Assembly (NCBI RefSeq): GCF_023015885.1
Contig: NZ_JALKBE010000002.1
Coordinates: forward strand, 434,001-498,000
Direction of reading: 5' to 3'
Length of the DNA stretch: 64,000 nucleotides
Origin: Aliiroseovarius sp. S1123
GTDB taxonomy: Bacteria > Pseudomonadota > Alphaproteobacteria > Rhodobacterales > Rhodobacteraceae
The position numbers and the translations under genes are program-made. Below are positions 47,819 through 56,017 of the stretch, in pieces; within the stretch, counting starts at the first letter, position 1, and each line of letters begins with the position of its first letter. The notes under the pieces were generated by a model. The model was not told the origin of the DNA. It did not search any database and saw only the letters and a program-made list of their open reading frames with translations.

Positions 47819-49330
47819 ATGGCCCTTACGCCCTCGTTTGAAGAGTTCGAAGCCGGTTGGAATGCTGGCAAAAACCAGGTGGTCTATACGCGCTTGGCCG
47901 CGGATCTGGACACGCCGGTCAGCCTGATGCTGAAACTAACCGAAGCGCGGCGTGACAGTTTCATGCTGGAAAGTGTGACGGGTGGCGAAGTGCGCGGTCG
48001 GTATTCGATTGTTGGCATGAAGCCGGACCTCATCTGGGAATGCCGGGGCGAAACCAGCCGCGTGAACCGCATGGCGCGGTTTGATGCGGAGGCCTACGAA
48101 GACATGCCGGGCAACCCGCTGGACGCGCTGCGCGCCGTGCTGGCCGAAAGCGCGATTGATCTGCCCGATGATCTGCCGCAGGCCTCGGCCGGGCTGTTTG
48201 GGTATCTGGGCTATGACATGATCCGTTTGGTCGAGCATCTGCCGGATGTGAACCCCGACCCGTTGGGCGTGCCGGATGCTGTGATGATGCGCCCGTCGGT
48301 CGTCGCGGTTCTGGATGGCGTGAAGGGCGATGTAACGCTGGTCTCGCCTGCATTTGTCAGCTCAGGCCTGACGGCCAAGGCTGCTTATGCGCAGGCTGCT
48401 GAACGCGTGATGGACGCGCTGCGTGATCTGGACCGCGGCACCGCAGGCGAGACGCGCGATCTGGGCGAGGCACAAGAGCTTGGCCCGCTTGTGTCCAATT
48501 TCACCAAGCCCGACTATCTGGCGGCCGTTGAGAAGGCCAAGGAATACATCCGCGCGGGCGATATTTTCCAAGTGGTGCCCAGCCAACGCTGGACACAGAA
48601 TTTCCCGCTGCCGCCCTTTGCGCTTTACCGCAGCCTGCGACGCACCAACCCCTCGCCCTTCATGTTCTATTTCAACTTCGGTGGCTTTCAGGTGGTGGGT
48701 GCAAGTCCGGAAATTTTGGTCCGCGTCTTCGATGGCGAGGTCACGATCCGCCCCATCGCAGGCACCCGTCCCCGTGGCAAGACGCCCGAGGAAGACAAGG
48801 CGCTGGAGGCCGACTTGCTGGCCGACCAGAAAGAACTGGCCGAGCATCTGATGCTTCTGGATCTGGGGCGCAACGACACGGGTAAAGTGTCCAAGATTGG
48901 CACGGTGCGCCCTACCGAAGAGTTCATCATCGAGCGCTACAGCCACGTTATGCATATTGTGTCGAACGTGGTGGGCGAGTTGGCGGATGATCAGGACGCG
49001 CTGTCGGCCTTTATGGCAGGTATGCCTGCCGGGACGGTGTCAGGCGCGCCGAAAGTGCGCGCCATGGAGATCATCGACGAGCTGGAGCCAGAAAAACGCG
49101 GCGTCTATGGCGGCGGTTTGGGCTATTTCAGCGCGGGCGGCGACATGGACATGTGTATTGCCCTGCGCACGGCTGTCGTGAAGGACGAAAAGCTGTATAT
49201 TCAAGCTGGTGGTGGGGTTGTTTATGACAGCGATGCCGAGGCCGAGTATGAAGAGACAGTGAACAAGTCCAAAGCCATCCGGCGCGCGGCCGAGGATGCG
49301 GCCATGTTCACCCGGCGCGGCAACCGGTAG
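47819..49330 (+). CDS. trpE: anthranilate synthase component I TrpE
   Basis: TrpE converts chorismate to anthranilate with ammonia from TrpG, the first step of tryptophan synthesis. The 503-residue length fits. The feedback site LLES near the N-terminus (MLESVTGGEVRGRYSIVG), the chorismate-binding blocks IAGTRPRGKTPEEDKALE and LLDLGRNDTGKV, and the C-terminal GAPKVRAMEIIDELEP are clear. It lies 21 nt after ppiD, a gene pair common in Rhodobacteraceae. trpG, trpD and trpC, usually next in relatives, are absent here and replaced by a ProC-like gene. Confidence 0.96.
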   Translation: MALTPSFEEFEAGWNAGKNQVVYTRLAADLDTPVSLMLKLTEARRDSFMLESVTGGEVRGRYSIVGMKPDLIWECRGETSRVNRMARFDAEAYEDMPGNPLDALRAVLAESAIDLPDDLPQASAGLFGYLGYDMIRLVEHLPDVNPDPLGVPDAVMMRPSVVAVLDGVKGDVTLVSPAFVSSGLTAKAAYAQAAERVMDALRDLDRGTAGETRDLGEAQELGPLVSNFTKPDYLAAVEKAKEYIRAGDIFQVVPSQRWTQNFPLPPFALYRSLRRTNPSPFMFYFNFGGFQVVGASPEILVRVFDGEVTIRPIAGTRPRGKTPEEDKALEADLLADQKELAEHLMLLDLGRNDTGKVSKIGTVRPTEEFIIERYSHVMHIVSNVVGELADDQDALSAFMAGMPAGTVSGAPKVRAMEIIDELEPEKRGVYGGGLGYFSAGGDMDMCIALRTAVVKDEKLYIQAGGGVVYDSDAEAEYEETVNKSKAIRRAAEDAAMFTRRGNR

Positions 49331-49331
49331 G

Positions 49332-49401
49332 GTGTGAGGGGCGTTGCCCCTCTGCGCGTTGCGCATTCACCCCAAGGTATTTTTCGCAAGAGGAAGGGGG
49401 C
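49332..49401 (+). repeat. dispersed short repeat, copy 2, with hairpin
   Basis: The segment starts with GTGTGAGGGGCGTTGCCCCTC, a hairpin GAGGGGC/GCCCCTC after the trpE stop. Its core at 49370-49401 matches 44594-44625 at 29 of 32 sites. The last bases AGGAAGGGGG (49391-49400) lie 5 nt before the ATG at 49406 and act as that gene's ribosome-binding site. So a repeat copy appears to have become part of a translation start. Confidence 0.72.
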
Positions 49402-49405
49402 TGCG

Positions 49406-50200
49406 ATGCTTTGCGACATGGTATTGGGTGTGATTGGGGGCAGCGGACAACTAGGCTGCGCCATCATACAAGGGTTGGTGACCGCAAAAGCGCTTCCAGC
49501 AGAGCAAATCATTGTGGCGAATAGAAGCGGCGTTCGGGGCGACCTGCCTGACGCGGTGCGTTTGGTTTCGGACATTGACGAAATGGTTGCAGCTTGTGAT
49601 GTCATCCTTCTGTCCGTTCCACCAGCCAATGCAACCACGCTGCGCCTTCAGGCCGATGGCAAGCTGGTGCTGTCCGTTATGGCCGGGGTGACTTTGGCGC
49701 AATTGGCCAAGATCGCGGGACATGACCGCGTGATCCGGGCCATGTCGAGCCCTGCTGCAGCCGAGAGGATGGCCTACTCTCCTTTCATGTTGGACGCGTG
49801 CACGCAGGACGATGGTGCGGTGGCTGAAGAATTGTTCGGCGCGATCGGGCAGACGGATGCTCTGACGGATGAGGCCCAGCTGGATGTATTCACGGCGATC
49901 ACCGGCCCAGTGCCCGGTTTCGTCGCGCTGTTTGCCGATACCATGATCAGATTTGCCCGAGAACAGGGCGTGGACGATGATGTGGCTGAACGTGCAGTGC
50001 GGCAGCTCTTCTTGGCAGCTGGGAACGAGATGGGAGCCGGGGGGGTGTCACCGGCCAAGCAGGTTCAATGGATGATTGACTATGCCGGGACAACGGCTGC
50101 GGGGCTTGAGGCGATGAAGGCCGCCGGGATCGAGCGTGTGGTTCGTGACGGGCTGGCCGCGGCTGTTGAGAAATCGCGGCGCATTGCGAACGATACTTAG
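49406..50200 (+). CDS. pyrroline-5-carboxylate reductase-like protein (ProC family)
   Basis: This 264-residue protein has the N-terminal Rossmann start VLGVIGGSGQLGCAII and the ProC-type helical C-terminus (QVQWMIDYAGTTAAGLEAM). ProC makes proline from pyrroline-5-carboxylate with NAD(P)H. The central part (SSPAAAERMAYSPFM; ITGPVPGFVALFADTM) is diverged from typical ProC, so a ProC paralogue with another imine substrate is possible. The ATG at 49406 uses a ribosome site inside the dispersed repeat. Its TAG overlaps the DUF3179 TAA on the opposite strand. Confidence 0.78.
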   Translation: MLCDMVLGVIGGSGQLGCAIIQGLVTAKALPAEQIIVANRSGVRGDLPDAVRLVSDIDEMVAACDVILLSVPPANATTLRLQADGKLVLSVMAGVTLAQLAKIAGHDRVIRAMSSPAAAERMAYSPFMLDACTQDDGAVAEELFGAIGQTDALTDEAQLDVFTAITGPVPGFVALFADTMIRFAREQGVDDDVAERAVRQLFLAAGNEMGAGGVSPAKQVQWMIDYAGTTAAGLEAMKAAGIERVVRDGLAAAVEKSRRIANDT

Positions 50201-51171
50201 CCCCCCAGCATCCACTCTCCATCCGGCCAGAACGCATGGAAGGCGAAGGCAAACAGCACGTCATGGGGCACATCCCTGCCCTGCGCGTCCCGCACGCGGA
50301 TGGTACCGACGTCGCGCCCTTTTGAGATTTGTGCCGTATCCAGCGCGGACGCTTGCCCGGCGGTCCAACTGATGATCACACCCGCCTCGGCAATCTCGCC
50401 TTCTTTCGACAGACGCGCGACCGGCCATGCACGGTTGCCAACGCGCACGACACGGGCCAATGCTGGGACGCCGTGGGGCGGTTGTTCCCCCGTAAAGAAA
50501 CCATAGGGGCGGTTGCGGCTGTCATAGCCTGCATAAGGGTTGCGCCCGTAGGAGCGGTTGGCGCGGGGTTGGTCCATCACCAAACCGTCAGGGTTTCGGC
50601 GGACAAATTCGGCCCAGCTTTCCATCCACGCCGGAAGTTGTTTCAGCTGGGTGCCGGTATGTGCGCCAACGATCCCCTGCCCCAACGCCTGCTGCCACCA
50701 GCTTTCGGTCTGATGGTCATACATCACCATGTCCGAGGCGCGCAGCTTGCCTGTCACGCCAAATGTCAGCTCTTGCCCGTCAACGCGGCGATCAAACACC
50801 ATGCCGGAGTTGCAGAGCGGGCAGAAGGTGACGGCGACCGGAACACCGCCCACCCTGTCATTCACGATCTCATGCCATGTCAGATAGCGCAGCGGATAGG
50901 CGCGCGGGGTGGCGCCCTTGATCTCGACCGTCAGAACGGGTTCACGGGGGCCGATGCGGGTCTCATCCCCCACCTTACGAAAAGCGGGATCGGAAAGCGC
51001 AGGGATGCCATCGCGACCGGGGCCGCCTGACAGGATCTCGTTCCATCCGCCAATATCTGATCGGGAGAAATCGGTTTTCGGGAACTCGCGTTCCCACTGG
51101 GTCGGGTTGGCGCGCACATCCTGCACCCACAGCCCGGCCACAATCGCAAGCATGGTTATCAGAATACGCAT
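50197..51171 (-). CDS. DUF3179 family exported protein
   Basis: This 324-residue protein has a signal peptide (MRILITMLAIVAGLWVQDVRA). The DUF3179 core contains YLTWHEIVNDRVGGVPVAVTFCPLCNSGMVF, with a CPLC pair and conserved WHEI/VTFCPLC motif, and LPAWMESWAEF. Function is unknown; the Cys pair may bind metal or heme. It converges with the ProC-like gene, stop codons overlapping by four bases. The start at 51171 has AGGAGC upstream. Confidence 0.88.
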   Translation of the reverse strand: MRILITMLAIVAGLWVQDVRANPTQWEREFPKTDFSRSDIGGWNEILSGGPGRDGIPALSDPAFRKVGDETRIGPREPVLTVEIKGATPRAYPLRYLTWHEIVNDRVGGVPVAVTFCPLCNSGMVFDRRVDGQELTFGVTGKLRASDMVMYDHQTESWWQQALGQGIVGAHTGTQLKQLPAWMESWAEFVRRNPDGLVMDQPRANRSYGRNPYAGYDSRNRPYGFFTGEQPPHGVPALARVVRVGNRAWPVARLSKEGEIAEAGVIISWTAGQASALDTAQISKGRDVGTIRVRDAQGRDVPHDVLFAFAFHAFWPDGEWMLGG

Positions 51172-51267
51172 AAGGCCGCTCCTTTTTGTCTGTTAGACCC
51201 AGCCTGACAGAGAAAGAAGCGGCCCCATAGCCCCCCTCACGAGGGTTTGAGCGTTCGTGCGCGCGGC

Positions 51268-51901
51268 TTATTCCACAACGCGCATCGTGGTCATGACATC
51301 CGGCTTGCCCAGTACCGACCCGTTCGGGCCTTCGCCGCGCTTGATCGCCTGCACCACGTCAAAGCCACCTGTCACATGACCGACGACCGTGTATTTCCCA
51401 TTCAGGAAATCGCCGGGGGCGAACATGATGAAGAACTGACTGTTGGCCGAGTTCGGGCTTTGCGAGCGCGCCATGCCCACGGTTCCAGCCAGATAGGGCT
51501 CGTCCGTGAACTCTGCCTTCAGATCGGGATAGGGCGATCCGCCCATGCCTGCGCGACCACCATTGCCGTCGGCCTTGCCGAATTCAACGTCACCGGTCTG
51601 GGCCATGAAGCCATCGATGACACGGTGGAAGACCACATTGTCATAGGCGCCTTCGTTGGCCAGCGTGATGATCCGTTCGACATGTTCGGGGGCCAGATCG
51701 GGGCGCAGGGTGATCTCGATCACGCCATTGGATTCGCCTTCGACGGTAATTTCCACCTTCGGGGCGTCACCGATCACGACCGGATCAAGCTCGGGCGGGG
51801 CGGACGGCCAGAGCGTGTAGATCCCATAGCCCACAACCAAAGCCACCCCGGCCAGGAACGCCACAATAAATGTGCGTCTGTCCCGAGATGTGTAGTTGCC
51901 G

Positions 51902-51909
<8 letters not shown>
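51268..51909 (-). CDS. membrane-anchored cyclophilin-type peptidyl-prolyl isomerase
   Basis: This 213-residue protein starts at 51909 (MSDGNYTSRDRRTFIVAF). It has an N-terminal anchor helix (about residues 13-32) followed by a cyclophilin domain ([41 protein letters not shown]), so it should act in the periplasm. The catalytic Arg/Phe/Gln set (FHRV; QFF) is present. Its start overlaps the stop of the upstream cyclophilin by 8 bases, so the pair is coupled. Both have the NSQFFI motif and differ mainly by the anchor. Confidence 0.92.
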
Positions 51910-52402
<493 letters not shown>

Positions 52403-52565
52403 CGGGGCCTCCTTCAGACTTTATGTGTTTCGTTGGCGCCAAACTAAGCACGCGGGCGAAAAGATGGAAGGGCAGACGGGCTTCTTTTCGCCACGCCTGT
52501 TGACCCGCGCACGCTTTTGGTGTGCAACACGCCCGACACCTGCCCGATACCTGAAGGAGGGACCG

Positions 52566-53753
52566 ATGGCCTGGAAGACACTCGACGAGATGGACCTGAA
52601 CGGCAAAACCGTTCTGACCCGCGTAGACATCAACGTGCCGGTGAAAGATGGTGTGGTGACCGACGACACCCGCATCCAGCGCATCCTGCCCACCATCCAT
52701 GATATTCTGGCCGCTGGCGGCAAGCCGGTTCTGCTGGCGCATTTCGGCCGTCCCAAGGGCGAACGCGTCCCGGACATGAGCCTGTCCGTCGTGCGCCCTG
52801 CCCTTGAAGCGGCCCTTGGAAGCCCGGTGAAATTTGCCGATGACTGCATCGGCCTGCCTGCAAAACAGGCTGTGTCCGAGTTGAAGGCCGGCGAGGTTCT
52901 GCTTTTGGAAAACACCCGCTATCACGCGGCAGAGCCCAAAAACGACCCCGCATTTGCGGCCGCTCTGGCTGCTCTGGGCGATGTCTACTGCAATGACGCG
53001 TTTTCGGCTGCACACCGTGCCCATGGCTCGACCGAGGGCGTTGCGCGTCTTCTGCCGTCCTGCGCGGGCCGCTTGATGCAGGCCGAATTGTCTGCACTGG
53101 AAGCCGCCCTAGGCGAACCCGTGCGCCCAGTTGTTGCCGTGGTGGGCGGTGCCAAAGTCTCGACCAAGCTGGACCTTCTGGGCAATCTGGTGGCCAAGGT
53201 CGACCATCTGGTCATCGGCGGCGGCATGGCCAACACCTTCCTTGCAGCGCAGGGTATCGACGTGGGCAAATCGCTGGCCGAGCATGACATGACCGATACG
53301 GCGCTAGAGATCCTGACCAAGGCGCAGGCCGCAGGCTGCGAGATCATCTTGCCTACGGACGTCGTTGTCGCCCGCGAATTCGCCGCGAACGCCGCCAACG
53401 AAACTGTTGCTGCCGACGCCTGCCCGTCGGATGCGATGATCCTGGACGCTGGCCCCGCGTCGGTTGCCAAGATCTCGGACGTCTTCGAACAGGCCAACAC
53501 GCTGATCTGGAACGGCCCCCTTGGCGCTTTCGAGATCGAGCCGTTTGACGCGGCCACCAACGCCGCGGCCCTGAAAGCAGCAGAACTATCCGACGCGGAC
53601 ACCCTGACCTCAGTTGCCGGAGGCGGTGACACCGTGGCCGCCCTGAACAAGGCGGGCGCCGCCGCGCGCTTCACCTATATCTCGACCGCAGGCGGCGCAT
53701 TCCTTGAGTGGATGGAAGGCAAGGAACTGCCGGGTGTCGCAGCTCTGGGTTAA
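52566..53753 (+). CDS. pgk: phosphoglycerate kinase
   Basis: Pgk transfers phosphate between 1,3-bisphosphoglycerate and ADP in glycolysis/gluconeogenesis. The 395-residue protein has the family N-terminus ([13 protein letters not shown]), the substrate-site basics (FGRPKGE) and the hinge region. The C-terminal nucleotide domain carries [17 protein letters not shown] and [10 protein letters not shown] placed the start at 52566, preceded by the near-perfect AAGGAGG. The frame opens earlier but without similarity. A terminator (53781) closes the gene. A class I aldolase gene lies 700 bp downstream. Confidence 0.97.
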   Translation: MAWKTLDEMDLNGKTVLTRVDINVPVKDGVVTDDTRIQRILPTIHDILAAGGKPVLLAHFGRPKGERVPDMSLSVVRPALEAALGSPVKFADDCIGLPAKQAVSELKAGEVLLLENTRYHAAEPKNDPAFAAALAALGDVYCNDAFSAAHRAHGSTEGVARLLPSCAGRLMQAELSALEAALGEPVRPVVAVVGGAKVSTKLDLLGNLVAKVDHLVIGGGMANTFLAAQGIDVGKSLAEHDMTDTALEILTKAQAAGCEIILPTDVVVAREFAANAANETVAADACPSDAMILDAGPASVAKISDVFEQANTLIWNGPLGAFEIEPFDAATNAAALKAAELSDADTLTSVAGGGDTVAALNKAGAAARFTYISTAGGAFLEWMEGKELPGVAALG

Positions 53754-53780
53754 GCCAAGCCACGAAAACATCATTTTATC

Positions 53781-53814
53781 AACGCCCTGCGCAGAAATGT
53801 GTGGGGCGTTTTTA
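53781..53814 (+). terminator. rho-independent terminator of pgk
   Basis: AACGCCC (53781-53787) pairs with GGGCGTT (53804-53810). The inner part is extended by wobble pairs, and TTTT follows. It lies 28 nt after the pgk stop. Confidence 0.85.
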
Positions 53815-53830
53815 GTTGCGCAATTCCCGC

Positions 53831-53863
53831 TTGACTAATACCTGACTATTTTTATAGGTATTA
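53831..53863 (+). promoter_or_regulatory. promoter with dyad, probably iron-responsive, for the HemP unit
   Basis: TTGACT (53831-53836) and TATAGG (53853-53858) are spaced 16 bp like -35/-10 elements. They are overlapped by the inverted repeat TAATACCT (53836-53843)/AGGTATTA (53856-53863), so a bound repressor would block the promoter. Because hemin-uptake genes are usually iron-repressed, an iron regulator (Irr/RirA/IscR-like) is a sensible but unproven candidate. Confidence 0.5.
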
Positions 53864-53943
53864 CCTATCAGCCAGTCGCACACCCTGCGATCAGCCGGAG
53901 ACCTGAGGGGCACACCCGTCCCACACCATCAGGAGCGCGACAC

Positions 53944-54069
53944 ATGACTGACTTTCGCAGCGGGTGCCTGACCGCCCGCACCGACATTCCAAACCCTGTC
54001 CCCTTTGTCCCCGGCCTGAAAGCTCTGGCCGCGTGGATCGAGACCGTCCTTGAAGGAGACCGCACATGA
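53944..54069 (+). CDS. unrecognised 41-residue protein preceding HemP
   Basis: A short frame of 41 residues starts at the ATG at 53944 (MTDFRSGCLTARTDIPNPVP), preceded by the strong ribosome site AGGAG eight nt upstream. The first half is polar with one Cys. The second half contains the amphipathic segment FVPGLKALAAWIETVLEGDR. Its TGA overlaps the hemP ATG (ATGA, 54066-54069), so the two are translationally coupled. I do not recognise a family. It may be a small HemP partner or a coupled leader peptide. Confidence 0.6.
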   Translation: MTDFRSGCLTARTDIPNPVPFVPGLKALAAWIETVLEGDRT

Positions 54070-54236
54070 CCGCCCCCATCACCAGCGCCGTATTTGAAAC
54101 CGCACTGCGGACCGCTCCGCCCGAACATGACGCGCTTGATCTGACACAAAGCGGCAAGACCGCGCGCATCGTCCTGAACGACATGGTCTATACCCTGACC
54201 ATCACCCGCGCCGGAAAGTTGATCCTGACCAAGTAA
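54066..54236 (+). CDS. hemP: hemin uptake protein HemP
   Basis: This 56-residue protein belongs to the HemP family, small proteins found with heme-uptake genes. The C-terminal pattern RIVLNDMVYTLTITRAGKLILTK matches the family (G-x-Y-x-L-x-x-T-R-x-G-K-L-I-L-T-K). HemP/HmuP members are regulators or cofactors of heme-receptor expression in rhizobia. The start at 54066 has AAGGAG upstream, and its ATG overlaps the stop of the 41-residue gene. No heme receptor or ABC transporter is nearby. The 224 bp after it (54237-54460) show nothing recognisable. Confidence 0.85.
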   Translation: MTAPITSAVFETALRTAPPEHDALDLTQSGKTARIVLNDMVYTLTITRAGKLILTK

Positions 54237-54460
54237 CCCACGCATTTGCGAACGCACCGGCGCGTGTCGGCGACAGTTCCCCTGCGCCGTCCAAGTTCCC
54301 TTCGCGCCCGCGGCTGGGGAGCAAGGTCCATATCCGTTTCGTCCAACCTTGCCCCTCACCCCTTCCTACGTGCATTTGTTAGCGCCAGCAGAATTGCATG
54401 CTGCCGTCCCCTCGCCTATGAACGGGGTAATTTAGACCTTTATTCACACGTGGGATCGAC

Positions 54461-55354
54461 ATGCCGAACCAAGCACAAATGGACAAGATCAAAGCCGGTC
54501 AGGGCTTCATCGCAGCACTGGACCAGTCGGGCGGATCGACCCCGAAAGCTTTGCGCCTTTATGGCATCGAAGAAGACGCATACTCGGGCGATGCCGAGAT
54601 GTATGACCTGATCCACGCCATGCGCTCGCGTATTGCGCAGGCGCCTGCCTTCACCGGCGAGAAAGTCGTCGGCGCGATTCTGTTCGAGATGACCATGGAC
54701 CGTCAGATCGACGGTAAGCCAACCGCCACATATATGTGGGACGAGCGCGGCGTCGTGCCCTTCCTGAAGGTGGACAAGGGTCTTGCCGATGAAGAGAACG
54801 GCGTTCAGGTAATGAAACCGATGCCGGAACTGGACGCGCTGTGCGAACGCGCTGTGAAAGCTGGCGTTTTCGGCACCAAGATGCGCTCGGTCATCAATGC
54901 CGCCAACGCAGAGGGCATCAAGGCCATCGTCGCCCAGCAGTTCGAAGTGGGCAAGCAAATCATCGGTCACGGCCTTGTGCCGATCATCGAGCCCGAAGTC
55001 ACGATCTCGATCGCGGACAAGGCAGCTGCGGAAGACATCCTGCTGGCCGAGCTGACTGCCCAGCTGGACGCGCTGTCGGATGATCAGACCGTAATGCTGA
55101 AGCTGACCCTGCCGGAAGCTGCCAACCACTATAAATCGCTGGTCAATCACCCGCGCGTGGCGTCGGTTGTGGCCCTGTCGGGTGGGTACTCGCGCGAGGA
55201 AGCCAACACCCGCCTGTCGCAGAACACCGGCATGATCGCCAGCTTCTCGCGTGCGTTGACCGAAGGCCTGTCGGCACAGCAATCGGACGATGAATTCAAC
55301 GCCACCATCGCCGACACGATCGACAGCATCTATCAGGCATCCGTTGCTGGATAA
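54461..55354 (+). CDS. class I fructose-bisphosphate aldolase
   Basis: The aldolase interconverts fructose 1,6-bisphosphate with dihydroxyacetone phosphate and glyceraldehyde 3-phosphate. The 297-residue protein is the short bacterial class I type. Recognisable blocks are GFIAALDQSGGSTPKAL, PFLKVDKGL, GTKMRSVI and VPIIEPEV. The Schiff-base lysine is likely in VMLKLTLPE. No metal site is expected. It is closed by a terminator at 55378, and it follows pgk and the HemP unit on the same strand, so the glycolysis block is loosely clustered. Confidence 0.94.
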   Translation: MPNQAQMDKIKAGQGFIAALDQSGGSTPKALRLYGIEEDAYSGDAEMYDLIHAMRSRIAQAPAFTGEKVVGAILFEMTMDRQIDGKPTATYMWDERGVVPFLKVDKGLADEENGVQVMKPMPELDALCERAVKAGVFGTKMRSVINAANAEGIKAIVAQQFEVGKQIIGHGLVPIIEPEVTISIADKAAAEDILLAELTAQLDALSDDQTVMLKLTLPEAANHYKSLVNHPRVASVVALSGGYSREEANTRLSQNTGMIASFSRALTEGLSAQQSDDEFNATIADTIDSIYQASVAG

Positions 55355-55377
55355 GCCTCTGCTTTGATTGCATTTTG

Positions 55378-55410
55378 AAACGGCTCGCGGTTTTGCGGGC
55401 CGTTTTTCTT
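55378..55410 (+). terminator. rho-independent terminator of the aldolase gene
   Basis: AAACGGC-T-CGC (55378-55388) pairs with GCG-G-GCCGTTT (55395-55405), loop GGTTTT, followed by TTCTTT. It lies 24 nt after the aldolase stop. Confidence 0.87.
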
Positions 55411-55435
55411 TGGCGCCTGAAAAAACTTTCCAACC

Positions 55436-55465
55436 GATTCGTTTTTGGGATTCACAAGCCGAATC
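55436..55465. promoter_or_regulatory. cluster of three GANTC (CcrM) sites in the ftsB promoter region
   Basis: GATTC (55436-55440), GATTC (55449-55453) and GAATC (55461-55465) lie within 30 bp, about 75-100 bp upstream of the ftsB start. The second overlaps TTCACA, which with CATAGT 17 bp on would be a plausible -35/-10 pair. CcrM methylates GANTC in alphaproteobacteria, and GcrA-linked promoters of division genes carry such sites. Confidence 0.5.
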
Positions 55466-55537
55466 ACCTATGGCATAGTTCTTGTGCACCGCCCGAAAAG
55501 AGGTGGGCAAGAGGCAGTACATACAGGCGGGAAACCT

Positions 55538-55840
55538 ATGGGCGCACCTCGCGCACAAACTGGAATTGGTGGAGTGGTCTACTTTGTCGGGGTCGTTGGC
55601 CTTGGCTTATACTTTACCTTTGCCAGTGTGCAGGGCGACTATGGATTGTTCCGGCGCGTACAGATCGAGGCCGAGACGCATGCGCTTTTAAATGAGCGCG
55701 ATGCGCTCTCGGCTCAGATCGCTGATCTGCGCAATCGTACCAAACGCCTGTCCGACGATTATCTGGATCTGGATCTTCTGGACGAACAAGCCCGCAATGT
55801 GCTGGGTGTTGTCCGCGCGGACGAGGTCGTTCTGCGCTAA
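55538..55840 (+). CDS. ftsB: FtsB/DivIC-family division protein
   Basis: This 100-residue protein has one N-terminal membrane helix (GIGGVVYFVGVVGLGLYFTFA) followed by a coiled-coil (IEAETHALLNERDALSAQIADLRNRTKRL) and a short C-terminal segment (NVLGVVRADEVVL). This is the bitopic FtsB/DivIC (septum formation initiator) layout. FtsB bridges FtsL and FtsQ at the divisome. The start at 55538 has GGCGGGAA upstream. It lies directly before pdhA, a gene order seen in many alphaproteobacteria. Confidence 0.92.
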   Translation: MGAPRAQTGIGGVVYFVGVVGLGLYFTFASVQGDYGLFRRVQIEAETHALLNERDALSAQIADLRNRTKRLSDDYLDLDLLDEQARNVLGVVRADEVVLR

Positions 55841-55960
55841 ACAGCGCGCATATTCTCCTTAGAAATCATGTGCAAACGCAAGCTTTGCGTCTGACGCAAC
55901 CCTGCCCCGCGCAAGGTTATGCAAGTTTTTGTCGACCGGCAGGGATGAAGTCTGTATAAG

Positions 55961-55980
55961 ATAGTTTAACACTAAACTAT
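55961..55980. promoter_or_regulatory. perfect dyad upstream of the pdh operon
   Basis: ATAGTTTA (55961-55968) and TAAACTAT (55973-55980) are perfect inverted repeats around ACAC. TATAAG (55955-55960) abuts it and may be a -10 element, so a bound factor would block transcription. It lies 38 bp before the pdhA ATG. A second palindrome, ACGCAA-GCT-TTGCGT, lies at 55876-55890. The regulators are unknown. Confidence 0.5.
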
Positions 55981-56017
55981 TATCTAAAGCCAGATGACGC
56001 CAGGAGGAGGACGCCGC

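Noticed and set aside
53868-54359. A 163-residue minus-strand frame over the HemP unit
   Set aside because: The plus-strand HemP and its partner have strong ribosome sites and family similarity, and the minus frame has none.
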